Source: Reticulascus tulasneorum
Lineage: Eukaryota > Ascomycota > Sordariomycetes > Glomerellales > Reticulascaceae
Length of the DNA: 64,000 bases
Direction: 5' to 3'
Assembly: GCA_001557505.1 (NCBI GenBank)
Contig: LSAX01000005.1
Location: forward strand, 434,001 to 498,000
Position numbers and translations under genes: made by a program
The notes under the pieces: generated by a model
Database searches by the model: none
What the model was told of the DNA's origin: nothing
Seen by the model: the letters and a program-made list of their open reading frames with translations, nothing else
Shown here: piece after piece, positions 33,080 through 43,900 of the stretch
Numbering within the stretch: the first letter of the stretch is position 1
Layout: every line of letters starts with the position of its first letter

Positions 33080-34267
33080 TTATACAATAGTCTGCTCTAT
33101 GTGTGGAGGATTCAACTCAATCTCAGGAAACGCCATCTTAGCTCGCTCAGGCAGCGATTCTTGGAATTGACGCCAAAGACCGCGGCATTTATCGCATAAC
33201 TCCGGGTCGCCAAACCGCAGCGAGGTCTTCGCACCATAAGAGGCGCGGTAAATGCAGCCCGAGGTGCATATGCCATTGCCACTGCTGTCTAGAAACCCGG
33301 CAAGCCCGCGGAACATGAGCTCCTCGCTACGGACTAGCACGTCGTTGTAGTGCTCTTCGTTTCGAGGGTACTGCTTCTCGCTCGCGTCGACGCGGTTCCA
33401 AAGCTTGTAGTTTCGCCTCGCCTGCTGCACCACCTGATCATTCTCCGGCGTACCGATCGTGAGCTCGTCGTCGACGAAGCGGTAGCGGCGCATCATCATG
33501 TGGATTGGCCCGCCGAAGAACCGTACGAAGTTGAGCACGGCGGAGTACTCCGGACGTCGAGCCAGACCCGTATCCAGAGACCACAGCACCTCGCGCGCCG
33601 TATGGAAAGCTTGGACGCGCATATCCTCGGGCATGTAGGCGAACGTGTTATTTGTTTCGCCCTCAGCCCGGTGCTTGTAGAAAGCTACAGCGTCGTAAAG
33701 AGTATCACCTATCTCATTCAATATGTCGAATTGCTCATCCGTATACCACAACAAGTTCACATCGTTGCAGGCCAAGGCCGACGCCATGGTGAACCGTGCC
33801 AAGGCGTCACAATCCCGCATGCGAAACCACTGGTACGGTGACGCTGCTAGCGCGTTCACATAACGACGAAATAGCTCGCCATGCCGCCGCTCGCTCGCCT
33901 TCTCGGCGGTGATGAGTAGGAAGGTCTTGAACTCGCGCGCCATATCCGCGTGTCCCGGAGTGCCCTCAAATAGCTCGGCAAGAGTATTCTCGAGACTGTA
34001 GCCTAGGATATCGTCCCCAGCGAACACATCGACCAGATCGCCCCGAAACTCGGCGATGGTACCTATAATCATAATTCGCATAAAGGCAACGTAAAGTTTC
34101 CAGTTCGTATAATGCGGGATCACACATCGTGCGTACTCCCAAGCACAAGCGAACGTCTCAGCCTTGATGCGAGGTGGGAGGTCCACGTCTTGTAGGTCGT
34201 TAGCAATATCTGGTGGGTAATACCATTTGTTGGATATCCTCTTGTTGCTGGATGTTGTATTTTCCAT
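33080..34267 (-). CDS. aba3: ABA3-type sesquiterpene synthase (alpha-ionylideneethane synthase-like)
   Basis: This single-exon gene encodes 395 residues. The sequence is strikingly like Botrytis cinerea BcABA3, as I recall it, along most of its length. Examples are WYYPPDIANDLQ, FACAWEYARCVIPHYTNW, LFEGTPGHADMAREFKTFL, RYVNALAASPYQWFRMRDCD, YKHRAEGETNNTFAYMPED and FVRFFGGPIHMMMRRYRFV. BcABA3 belongs to a terpene synthase class without the usual DDxxD and NSE motifs. It converts farnesyl diphosphate to 2Z,4E-alpha-ionylideneethane, the abscisic-acid precursor. No DDxxD is visible here either. The C terminus keeps cysteine pairs (CTSGC and CDKC) that could bind a metal. The N terminus appears shorter than my recollection of BcABA3. 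Flanking P450s on both sides, one sharing a 740-bp promoter, fit an ABA-type cluster. The product is inferred and could be a related terpene. Confidence 0.88.
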   Translation of the reverse strand: MENTTSSNKRISNKWYYPPDIANDLQDVDLPPRIKAETFACAWEYARCVIPHYTNWKLYVAFMRIMIIGTIAEFRGDLVDVFAGDDILGYSLENTLAELFEGTPGHADMAREFKTFLLITAEKASERRHGELFRRYVNALAASPYQWFRMRDCDALARFTMASALACNDVNLLWYTDEQFDILNEIGDTLYDAVAFYKHRAEGETNNTFAYMPEDMRVQAFHTAREVLWSLDTGLARRPEYSAVLNFVRFFGGPIHMMMRRYRFVDDELTIGTPENDQVVQQARRNYKLWNRVDASEKQYPRNEEHYNDVLVRSEELMFRGLAGFLDSSGNGICTSGCIYRASYGAKTSLRFGDPELCDKCRGLWRQFQESLPERAKMAFPEIELNPPHIEQTIV

Positions 34268-35007
34268 AATGTCGTGGCTAGACCCAAATCTTTGTTGCTA
34301 TATTATTTCCCACCATATAACATCAAACTCGTCTTCTACAGCGCAATGTCTGAGCCTAGATGTCTGATGCTTTTAGTATATGGTAAGGCCAAGCCACTCG
34401 GGAATGCAGAGTATATATTCCATCACACTGAGATACCTAATCAGCATATCCGGTTGTTCTGCTAACCTAATCAAGCGACTCTGCTCAGCATTATTTGGAC
34501 TTTGGATCTGCGCGAGCGCCATGATTCGACAGTTGACGCGGAAAGATCCTGGCGCTTCAAAATCCTGGCGCTCCAAAGTACTTTGGTATCACATAGTTAT
34601 CTACCGTTTGGATTACTTCTTCCCGTTAACGCACAGACATGATTGTCAATGATATCAACCGCGTTGGCCGCAGAGGAGGATCTCTCGTGCAAATGTATTG
34701 GAACAAGCAATAACCATTGGTAAGGCGACGGCTTGGTGATCACAAGAGGCAGATAATAGATACGCTTTTATTGAAATACGGACTTTTTCCCTTTTTCTAC
34801 AAGCGATGTAAACAAGCAAGGGAGAGAGAGTAAAAGTATTTAAATATGCTTCGGGCCTACATTTTTCTCGCCTCTGCTACATGCATACTCCAATACCTGG
34901 TTACAGACCAGTCGATGTGCGTATTGTTTAAGTGCTGATACTTAAGTGCTGACGCCCAACTCCCTTTCCACCCGATCCTCCCGCGATATACGCCAAGGAA
35001 CAGCATA
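34268..35007. promoter_or_regulatory. bidirectional promoter region, synthase / P450
   Basis: These 740 bp separate two divergent start codons and presumably carry shared regulation of the terpene synthase and the third P450. No specific operator was recognised and no coding frame is supported. Confidence 0.4.
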
Positions 35008-36796
35008 ATGTCGTATATTCCCCTAGCCCTCGGGGCTTTTGCGCTGTGGTATTCCATCACCGCCGCCTTTGATTGGTACCGCCTGCGAGACTTTCCAGCA
35101 CCGTCCTTGTTAGCCAACATCTCCTACTTCTGGCTCGGAAAGACCACCTACAGCGGTAAGCAGTACTGGGTCCATCGCGACCTGCACAAGTAGTACGTCC
35201 CACTGGTCGCATAGGTCCCAACGAGCTCGTAACCGACGACCCCGACATAATCCGTAAGATGTCGGGCGCCCGCAGCCCCTACGCCCGCGGCGATTGGTAC
35301 ATGACGGGTCGCTTCAACCCCTATCATGATAATTCGTTCACGTCGCTGGACCCAGTTACGCACAGGAAAGACAAGGCTCGTGTAATCAGGTATATACAAC
35401 GGGCGTGAGATCAGTGCGGCGCTCGAATCAGCCATCGATGACCAGGTTCGGCAGCTCGTCGACCTGCTGCGACGCAAGTATGCCGTTCCTGGCGAAGACC
35501 AGCCCCTCCTCGACTTGGGCAAGACGTCCGAGTTCTTTACCATGGACGTAATCACACGATTGACATTTGGTAAGAAATTTGGGTATCTGAAGGAGGAGAA
35601 AGATCACTACAACTTCCTGGGCGGTGTGCACAGTCTCTGGCCCCAGATGTCAATGTCGGCTGATGTCCCGTGGATCCGTAAGATTTTGTTCTTGAAGACG
35701 TTCCTGAAGTTGTTTGGTCCAAAAACAACACACAAGAGGGGATTTGGTGCTCTCATGGGGTAATGCCTTAGATTTCTTCAAACCTCCTTTAATCATACTT
35801 CAGGTCCACTAACGGAGACACCAGGGTCGCTGAGCGCCATGTAGGGAAGAGATTTAGTGAGAAAGACGGAGACAAAAAGCAAGAAAGACGGAGACAAAAA
35901 GCAAGATTGGCTGGTAAGTCTCCAACAGAACAATTATCCGTCTCACCCCATCAACACTGTTAAGAACAATGGCACAAATCCAGGGTCCTATATCCGCCGC
36001 GGGATGACTCAAGAGGAATGCGAGGCTGAGGGCCTCCTCCTAGTAATTTCCGGCACCGAAAGCACCGCCTCTGCAATCCACTCAGTGCTGGTCCATGCCA
36101 TAACCTCCCCTCTTGTCTACAACAACCTCAAGACTGAAATCAGCGAGGCCGTAGCTCGCAACAAAGTCTCCAGTACAGTCACTGTTGATGAAGCCAAACG
36201 CCTACCTTATCTCCAAGTTCGTGGTTCCCTATTTCTAGGCGCTGCATCCTCAATCTACTAACACAGTGCTTTGCCCAGGCTGTCATCTACGAGGGCATCC
36301 GCATGCGTCCGCCTCTCCTAGATCTCTTCCCCAAGGTCGTCCCCAGGGGCGGTGATAACTTCCACGGCAAGTTTATCCCCGCGGGCACGTCACTCTGTAT
36401 GAATACCTCGTCGCTGCTGCGATCGCCAGCCACCTTCGGCACAGACGCCGACATATTCCGACCTGAGCGTTTCACTGAACTCGACGAGGACCGGCGCATC
36501 GAGATGCAGAGAAACGTCGAACTCGCATTTGGATACGGACAGGACCAGTGCGCTGGCAAGCAAGTCGTCTTCACAGAGATTAACAAGGTTCTGTTTGAGG
36601 TAAGTCTTTGTTCCAGCCCTCGAAGGATCTCCATAGGCGGCATGACCCCATCCGAACTAACAACGATGTCGAAATCTAGCTTCTCCGAAACTTCGACCTA
36701 CAGCTCATCAGTCCAGTCAAGCCGTGTGACGTGATGAGTTACGGAATCTTCATCGAATCAAACATGCTCATCAATGTCAGGGCTAACAGCATATGA
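35008..36796 (+). pseudogene. cytochrome P450 of ABA1-like type, multiply disrupted
   Basis: The locus is clearly a P450: N-terminal anchor, WYRLRDFPAP, SGKQYWVHRDLHK, IGPNELVTDDPDIIRKMSG, NPYHDNSFTSLDP, I-helix SGTESTASAI, ExxR EGIR, FRPERF, heme loop AFGYGQDQCAGK and IFIESNMLINV at the end. Later exons are clean (35825..35913, 35984..36216, 36279..36599, 36680..36796). The first 750 bp are not: an in-frame TAG at 35191, loss of one base near 35208, gain of one base near 35385, and a 22-bp tandem repeat at 35861-35904. The frame can be bypassed only by treating conserved coding segments 35156-35214 and 35382-35445 as introns, giving a 462-residue protein lacking about 40 family residues. The intact form would be an ER monooxygenase acting on the terpene. 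Sequence error is the main alternative to decay. Confidence 0.78.
35861..35904 (+). repeat. 22-bp exact tandem duplication inside P450 exon
   Basis: The 22-bp unit at 35861-35882 is repeated exactly at 35883-35904. It shifts the frame by one within the P450. A second one-base shift at the following splice donor (35913/35914) compensates, so the frame re-enters at GSYIRRGMTQEE. Confidence 0.9.
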
Positions 36797-37738
36797 TGTA
36801 ATGGAGACTGCGAGGGTGTAATGGATGCGTTGTATTGTCACCGTTTCTAGGCATAGCCACCTTTTACTAAGAAACCTAACCCTCGTCCTATGCTTCAAAA
36901 GTCACCGAGCATAAACGTAGGGGATCTCTGCCCTAATAGTTATTATTCTTTGGGACACTCGATGATTTTCCTTGCGGCGAATATGAGGAACAAATTATCT
37001 TCTCTTGGTCTTGTGACTGCCTGCGAAGTCGCATCTTATATTACCGCTTGACACATTCATTGGCACAGGCACCCGGTCTGGGCAAGTTTAGCGAATCTTG
37101 CTGCCTGGCTAGCATATGGTATGCCACTAGTTTGGAGCTGTCTGTTTGCAGCAGCACACTAGTACCCTGGTGGTTATTTTCGGCAGAACTCTAAGTTTAT
37201 CATCTGTATGCGGAAATAGAGCACTCTTCGTTCGAAACTATGTTGCTTTTCCGGCTTTATTGTTGCTAAAAGAGATTGGGCATCAGTCTTCCCTCCCACT
37301 CGCCCAAGACTTGTTACATCCATGTGTCTGGAGGGTTTGATCCGGCAGCATGTGGGCCGGCCAACTTCGAACACTCGATGCTAGCCAAATGCATATTAAA
37401 AGGAATAAACTTTACGCTAAAACTTCCACCTAGTCCCGTGTTGGTCTAACAGAGAATGCCGATATGCCCGGAACTGGAGTGGCGTCACGGTTCAGCTGAA
37501 CACGATTAGCAAGTTGACCTTGGACAAAAGAATCTATAATTTTATACATTGTTCCCACAAATCCATCAACCTAAGTTTCCCCCTGAGTGATTCTCGTTAA
37601 ATTGCGTCTGTTCTGAACGCCATTCCGGGCCACATCATTTCTCGATCAGCGTCTCATTGTTGTTTGACCGAATGGAATAATTACCCACCGTCCCGCTCGT
37701 TCGGAAATTTATGACATAAGAAGCAACGAGCTGTCGAA
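36797..37738. other. intergenic, no gene seen
   Basis: This is the 3' flank of the P450 and the promoter of the PTH11-like gene. No supported frame. Confidence 0.6.
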
Positions 37739-38942
37739 ATGGATGATCGTGGACCTCAATTGAACAGCGTCGGATGGTTTCTTGTCGTATTCTCGGCATT
37801 CTTCCTCTGCTTACGACTGTATTGCAAATATACGAAAAATCGAGAACTGGCATGGGATGACTATGTGCTTATAGGCGCTTGGGTATGTGGTCAAATTTAA
37901 AATATTCGCTTCAAGTTACTGAAACTCCGAAAATATAGTGTTCTTTATTGGTTGATGTGATTATTGTTACAATCAACATCAACCTCGGGTTCGGCAGACA
38001 TATCTTTGAGGTCGACCCAGAAAATTTCGCAATGATAGGCTTTCATGGCAATCTAACAGCGACCTTTTCTATCACTGCGGTGGCTTGGAGTAAGACTTCA
38101 TTCGCAATTACGCTATTAAGAATCACTAAGCAGTGGACCAAGTGGTTTATCTGGTTTGCCATTGTCTCGATAAACGTCTCGTTAGGGGTGAGTGCGCTAC
38201 TCACATGGATAAATTGTAGCCCTGTACGGAAGACGTGGATTCCAAATACCCCAGGAACCTGCTGGGATCCTAGTATCTCTATTAATTATGGGATCTTCTC
38301 CGGAGGTGGCTCCCCCCCCCTACGACACAGAGGAAACGCAGCTAACTTCGCATCGGCAGTATACTCTGGGGTGATGGATATTGTTCTTGCTCTCCTGCCT
38401 TGGAAGTTAGTCTGGAATCTCGATATACAAAGGAAAGAGAAAATTGGCGTCGCCGTAGCAATGAGTATGGGTGTTTTGTAAGTCAAGTTCGGTGAAACCC
38501 GACACCGTAAGATGCTAACACATCCAGTGCTGGGACGACTGCATTTGTTAAAGTTAGCAAAATTCCCTCAATAGGTTCAAACGACTTTACTTGTAAGCCT
38601 CGCTTAAACATTGGGAAGATATCCCATCTGATCTGTACAGATGATTATGGTCCACTTATCATATGGGGATACGCCGAGTCTGCCACAACAATCATGGCCG
38701 CCTCACTTCCTGTCCTCCGCGTCCTCATCCGCGAAACAAAGTCTTTTACAAATCTAAACCGCTTCGGCTCAAGGGTGCCAACACAAAGGTCCCACCTATA
38801 TAATATTGGAAATCGTACAGTTCTTACGACAAAAAAGACGAGTGGAGCTGGTCGCGCAACTGTGAGGAGTGGCAATAGTGAAATGAGCATTTTACATGCC
38901 AAATTGGCGGATGGGACGGGAGAATTTGAAAGAGGTAAATAA
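37739..38942 (+). CDS. PTH11-like rhodopsin-domain integral membrane protein
   Basis: Five exons, join(37739..37882, 37939..38305, 38360..38477, 38528..38592, 38641..38942), give 331 residues and about seven hydrophobic segments. Family marks are RLYCKYTKNRELAWDDYVLIGAW after TM1, ITLLRITKQWTKW in the middle, CSPVRKTWIPNTPGTCWDP in the long extracellular loop and DIVLALLPWKLVWNLDIQRKEKIGVA near TM6. The 54-bp intron at 38306-38359 is a multiple of three and lacks stops, so it could be read through. Splicing it (branch GCTAAC, acceptor GGCAG) restores YGIFSGVYSGVMD, as in the family. There is no CFEM domain. Such proteins are orphan GPCR-like surface receptors, and PTH11 is needed for plant-surface sensing in Magnaporthe. 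The C-terminal tail is basic and Ser/Thr-rich. Confidence 0.85.
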
Positions 38943-39057
38943 GATTATTTTCTCAATCTCAGGAACACTAGCGTGAATTTAAGATGCCGAAGCTGAGTAG
39001 GTATGGTGGCATACTGATTAATATGCCACACCCAATATATCTTGTCGCTCGCAGTTA

Positions 39058-39845
39058 AGTCAAAGCACCCCCCATTCCGGCCACCCCCCCCATTCCGGCC
39101 ACCATTTACCACCAAAATACACCAAAAAATAGAAATTGCAGGGGTCTATAACTTTATAAGCATTTAATATTAAAATATAAGGTTTTAATATAAAATGTAG
39201 AACAATATTTAAATTAGAGTCTTCTATAAAATATTTTTAATATTATAAGTTTAATATAAGTAAATTTAACGTTAAAGTGGCTTATATACTAATTACTAAT
39301 AACTTAAAAAAGTTAATAACTTCTTTTCTCGTTAGAATAAAATAAAGAAATATATATATTATAATATTAGATTTTAGACGTTAGTATATTTAAGTTTCTA
39401 AAATGTTATAAAGAAATATAATAAATAAATAATAAAAATCTAAAAAGACCTTATTAAAATTTAATAAGGGATTTCTTTTATTTTTAATATTTTTTATTGG
39501 ATTTTTTTATGATCTTCTAAAGACTAATATATATTAATATCCATATTAAAGTATTATAATATATTTATATGTTATTTTTATTCCAATTATAAAAAAAGTT
39601 ATTAATGTTTTTAGTTTACTAGTAATTAGTATGTAAGCCATTTTAACGTTAAATCTACTTGTATTAGATTTCTAATATTAAAAATATTTTATAGAAAACT
39701 CTAATTTAAATACTATTTTACATTTTATATTAAAACCTTATAATTGAATATTAAATACTCATAAAGTTACAAACCCCTGTAATTTCTATTTTCACACCAA
39801 AAAAGTGGCCGGAATGGGGGTGGCTGGAATGGGGGTGTCCCGACT
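39058..39845. mobile_element. 788-bp palindromic MITE-like element, Fot1/pogo-type ends
   Basis: The whole element is one long imperfect inverted repeat with arms of about 390 bp that meet near 39465 at TTATTAAAATTTAATAA. The outer ends are AGTCAAAGCACCCCCCATTC on the left and its imperfect complement AGTCGGGACACCCCCATTCC on the right. Each end carries a tandem CCCCCATTCCGGCCAC-type motif. The element is flanked by TA at 39056-39057 and 39846-39847, the target duplication of Tc1/mariner-pogo elements; Fot1-class ends also begin AGTC. The interior is about 80-90% A+T and has no coding frame. It is a non-autonomous foldback copy; its AT bias could reflect RIP acting on the arms. Confidence 0.85.
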
Positions 39846-39847
39846 TA

Positions 39848-40924
39848 GAGCAAAGCCACGCTTCGGGTAGGAAGTTACATGCACAGGTCTTTGCCTAATC
39901 TTCAGTGGCAGTGCCTTTTCTGACAGTTGAACACCTTACTTCGCTGAAATGACCTCGAGATTTGACGACCTAGGTCAAACCGCCATGCAGTGTCAAGCAG
40001 ATTGAGTATGTCACCGCTACACACTTGGTTGGTTAGAGGCATATTTGACTGCATCAACACCATGTTGAACGCTTAACTCTAGTGATTCAACGCTTGCGGG
40101 CAATGTTCTGGATGGCATTGTTACAGGTCTCGAACTCACCCCTAACACGACCATCTTGGTGACCATGTAGCCGTCAGGCACGGCTTCGTCCGTCAGTCTC
40201 AGCTGCTATCCAACAGTCTAAGAAGCCAACCAGCCTGCAACCACTACATGAAACACGGCAGCCCATGCCGAGTACCAATCAGTCGCTCCCCCTGGAGACT
40301 GCTTGATATTACGTCCCACAGCTCGCTCGTATATCTGCGAGGACGCAAGTGAACGGATACCAGCTTCGAAATACTTAGAATGGCGAGCTTGGCCAAGTCA
40401 GGATATCGTCGTTCTCTCCGAATTCGGATTATGTGCACGTTCCGACATAGCCAGTGGGTTGGGTACCCATTAGTGTAGCCGACTCGCAACAACTGTGGGC
40501 CTTAGACAACCAGCCTTCACAGGTCCGAGACAGCCTCATAGTGGTATGTCCGTAGTCGCAGTGGTGGGCACACCGACGTGCCTGGCGCCACGGCGCTGGC
40601 TTATAAGAATGCGGGATTCCGATACAAGTAGGACTCTCTTGCTGATCTGCAGCGGCCGTTAAAGAGAAGGAGGATCAACTGAGTTCAGATATGTCTAGAT
40701 GTGGGTAGGCCAACATTGTCAGACAGTATATACAATAAACTACACTGCATAGAGATCTTTGAATGCAATGCCACTCATTTATTTTGACCACTCCTAGTTG
40801 ATATGCGGCTATTGAACTAATCCAAGGCCATCAGGATACTGTGATTGAAATGGAGGCCGTTGTCTTTATATACCAGTCATGTATTCCGCCTTCCCATCCG
40901 AACTGGGCATTTCAATATCCTCCT
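39848..40924. other. intergenic, no gene supported
   Basis: A minus-strand frame at 40244-40492 (82 codons) is arginine-rich and unidentified. No exon chain could be built around it. The rest is the 3' flank of the protease gene. Confidence 0.45.
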
Positions 40925-43900
40925 TCATCGACGATCAGGAGGCGGATAAAGTGTATCCTTATCGTATTTGCCTAAGATACTGACCTCAGGGAAATCGGCG
41001 ATGGTCCAATCGCCAGATTCATGCGGGTCACCGAATGGAATCAGCGCGGCGAAACGCATACTGTCATGTGTCATCAGAATTCAAACAGCTCCCCCAACGT
41101 AATTGAAAGGAAGGAATGTCAAACTTACGAATAATTACCAGGCTCGATCTTGCTCCCATTTGCCATCTTACCGAACCAGATAAGCTCATGTCGGTATGCC
41201 GTATAAATTGCATTCCGGGTGAGAGTGAGCGGAAACGAGTACGTATCACTAGCATTCCCGGCGCTGCCCCAAGGGCTCCAATTCTCAATCCCGGCTCCAG
41301 ACCAGCTCGTTGCGGAGCCTAGAAACCCATTTTCTCCTACAGCAGGAGGATAGCTCCACTGATCCTCGTTCCACCCGGCCTCGTAAATGTCCCAGCGGAC
41401 TTCGCGGCTAGCCCATCTGAGCTGTAGCTCCATCCTTGGCCAGCTGCTATCATAGCCCCAGACATCGTTGGTCCAGTATGGCCGTTCCCAGATCGTCGAC
41501 CCGTTCCAGAATGTTGTCACGGTTGGGAAACCGTTCATGAATATGTCGCGCATCTCCTCCTTGAGATTTGCGGCGAGACCCATATACGGGATTGAATGTA
41601 GCTCGTCGTTTGAGCCAGAAATAAGGATTTTACCGCTGTAGACCGGGAGTGTGGTCGAATTCCAACCTTGACAGCGAGCGATGAGCTTCTTAAAGATCAC
41701 GCTAACCGACTTGCTCTCGCCAGGGCTAAGCGTGAAGGGCTCGGGGAGGCTGACACGTGCAGCCATCTTCATCGGCAGAAGCTCCTCAAAGGTTTTTACT
41801 CTCTGGAGTGAGCGTTGTTCATCCCAGGGCAAAAAAGTCTCGAAACCGGCGGCATCTTCGGCAGAGAATGTATATGTTACCGGCTCTAGGCCAGAGTTAG
41901 CGACGATAACGTCATGGGTGCCAAGGAAATTGGCCGTATCGTTCAAGTTCATTATATCAAACACGAGAGTCGTATTGTAGGTCAACACCTTAAACGCATC
42001 AATGATGCCGGTGCCAACCTGCAGAGGCGGTGCAGCCCACTCCGTCGGCTCAGTATCTTCAAGTCCTAGCCAGCTAACAGTATTACCGCTAGCAGTTATC
42101 CGTCTGCTGAGTGTCTTGCCAAAACTGGGACCATGGATATTCCGTCCTCCATGGGCACCAATATATAGTGCGGCCACGCCAGCGACGTACGGACACGCCA
42201 TACTAGTACCGCTTAGAACAGCAAAGCCATTAGGATATGTACTGAAGATATCGCCACCAGGTGCGGCAATGTCCGGCTTGAGTGACAGGTCGTTTAGGCC
42301 ACCCCATGAAGTAAAGATACTTGGACTGCCGGCATAAGCACGTGGTAGACCCGCAACGCGACTTGGACCACCAGAGAAGTCGGCCGTTACTTTTGCTCCA
42401 GCTTGGATGGCTGCAATAATAGCCTCACCAGAGTACGCCTCGAGAAGGATGGCGTAATTCCAGTAGTAATCAGAGTATAGCTGTGCTAGGGGATCCTCAT
42501 TATTATATATCATTATCCGTTCAGCGCCAAGGGCATATAGATTTTCCTGCTTCTGTGTTAAGGGGCATCCGCCGCGGCGAACTAGCGGAATAACACCTGT
42601 CAGGTTGAATGACCCTGGAGGATAAGGAGTACACGCCTCTGCCGGGGCTGTGGTGTCAAAATCGAGAGCGATAATTGGCCAGTCAACGATTGTCGTAGGA
42701 AAGTAAACTATAGAAGGAATATAACCAATATAGGAGGATTCCTTGACGCCGTCCAGTGTGAAGTTAGCAACAAAAGACGGCTGCGGTGCCATCTCGCCTT
42801 CCAGGGACGCTACGGCGATGACGTTTTTGCCAGAGGAGCCTGAAGAGCCGAAAAAGGGACCGGAAGACCCCGAGTTTCCAGCTGACATGGTGACGACGAG
42901 GCCTTGGTCCACAAGGCGGGAGGCGACCACAGCCCAGGCGTTATCTGCCCAGCCGTCACTGCTGCCAATGCTACTAGTGATAATATCAACCCCATCTTCA
43001 TATGCAGCAAGGAACGCCTCGATTAGGGTTGCTTCATCAGTATATCCTTCCCTGGAAAACACCTTGTAGGCATAAATGCTTGCCTGCGGCGCAACGCCAT
43101 TCCAACTAAGGAGTTGTTCAGTATCATAACTCGCCATGGAAGTTGCCACAGAACTTTCCACATATCAAAGGACATAACTTACAAGTCAGTCTCACCGACT
43201 ATAATGCCAGTAACGTGGGTTCCATGGCCCGTTTGGTCCATCGGGTCATCGTCTGGTATCTTCTCACCGCTCACAGGCCAATCTAATTACTCTGCTTAGT
43301 TTGTATACTCACGACTGTCGAGAAATAGAGCTTACATCCGTCGCCCACGAAGTCGTAACCTTTGACGATCTTAAAGCCCTCGCCAATACCGCCACCGAGC
43401 TTTATCACATTAGCTTGGGTTGGGCATAACGAAGAGTGCTTATGATTAATTCGTACCGATGGATGAGTATACTGAACACCTGTGTCGACAACACCAATCT
43501 TCGCGCCTTTTCCTTTTATACCCATGGTATGCAGCCTAGCAACGCCAGTGGAGATATGCGTGCTGAAATTAGCGGATGCAGCATCCTCACTGAACGACTT
43601 GACTTCGATGGGGTCAAGAAGCAGTATGTGGTTTTGCCAGACATTAGCGACTTGCGGAAGAGCCAAGAGACCGGCCGAATCATGAGTTTTGCTTTCAACG
43701 CATGCCCCGGAGAAGATATCGCTATTGTAAGTCTTCACGATCTTAACATTCGGGTCCAAGCCCAAGCCACCTCGTAGGTTGGCGTTGCCCTATATGGGTC
43801 GCGCCATTGGTTAGTCTGGTTCCCCAATGCTCTTATACTGATTGTTCATAATAACTTACCGATGCATATTCAACAATGTACCGCTTCGGGAGTGACGATG

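Noticed and set aside
33350..33841. 163-codon plus-strand frame
   Set aside because: It is antisense to the ABA3-like gene and has no family signature.
39058..39845. Possibility of a transposase gene or CRISPR-like repeats
   Set aside because: The interior is AT-rich without frames, and the repeats are inverted arms rather than spaced direct repeats; CRISPR is not expected in a fungus.
40244..40492. 82-codon Arg-rich minus-strand frame
   Set aside because: It could not be extended into an exon chain or tied to a family.
43130..43182. Shorter 29-bp intron ending at GGAAAG in the minus-strand protease
   Set aside because: It is too short for splicing; the GGCGAG acceptor gives a normal 53-bp intron in the same phase.
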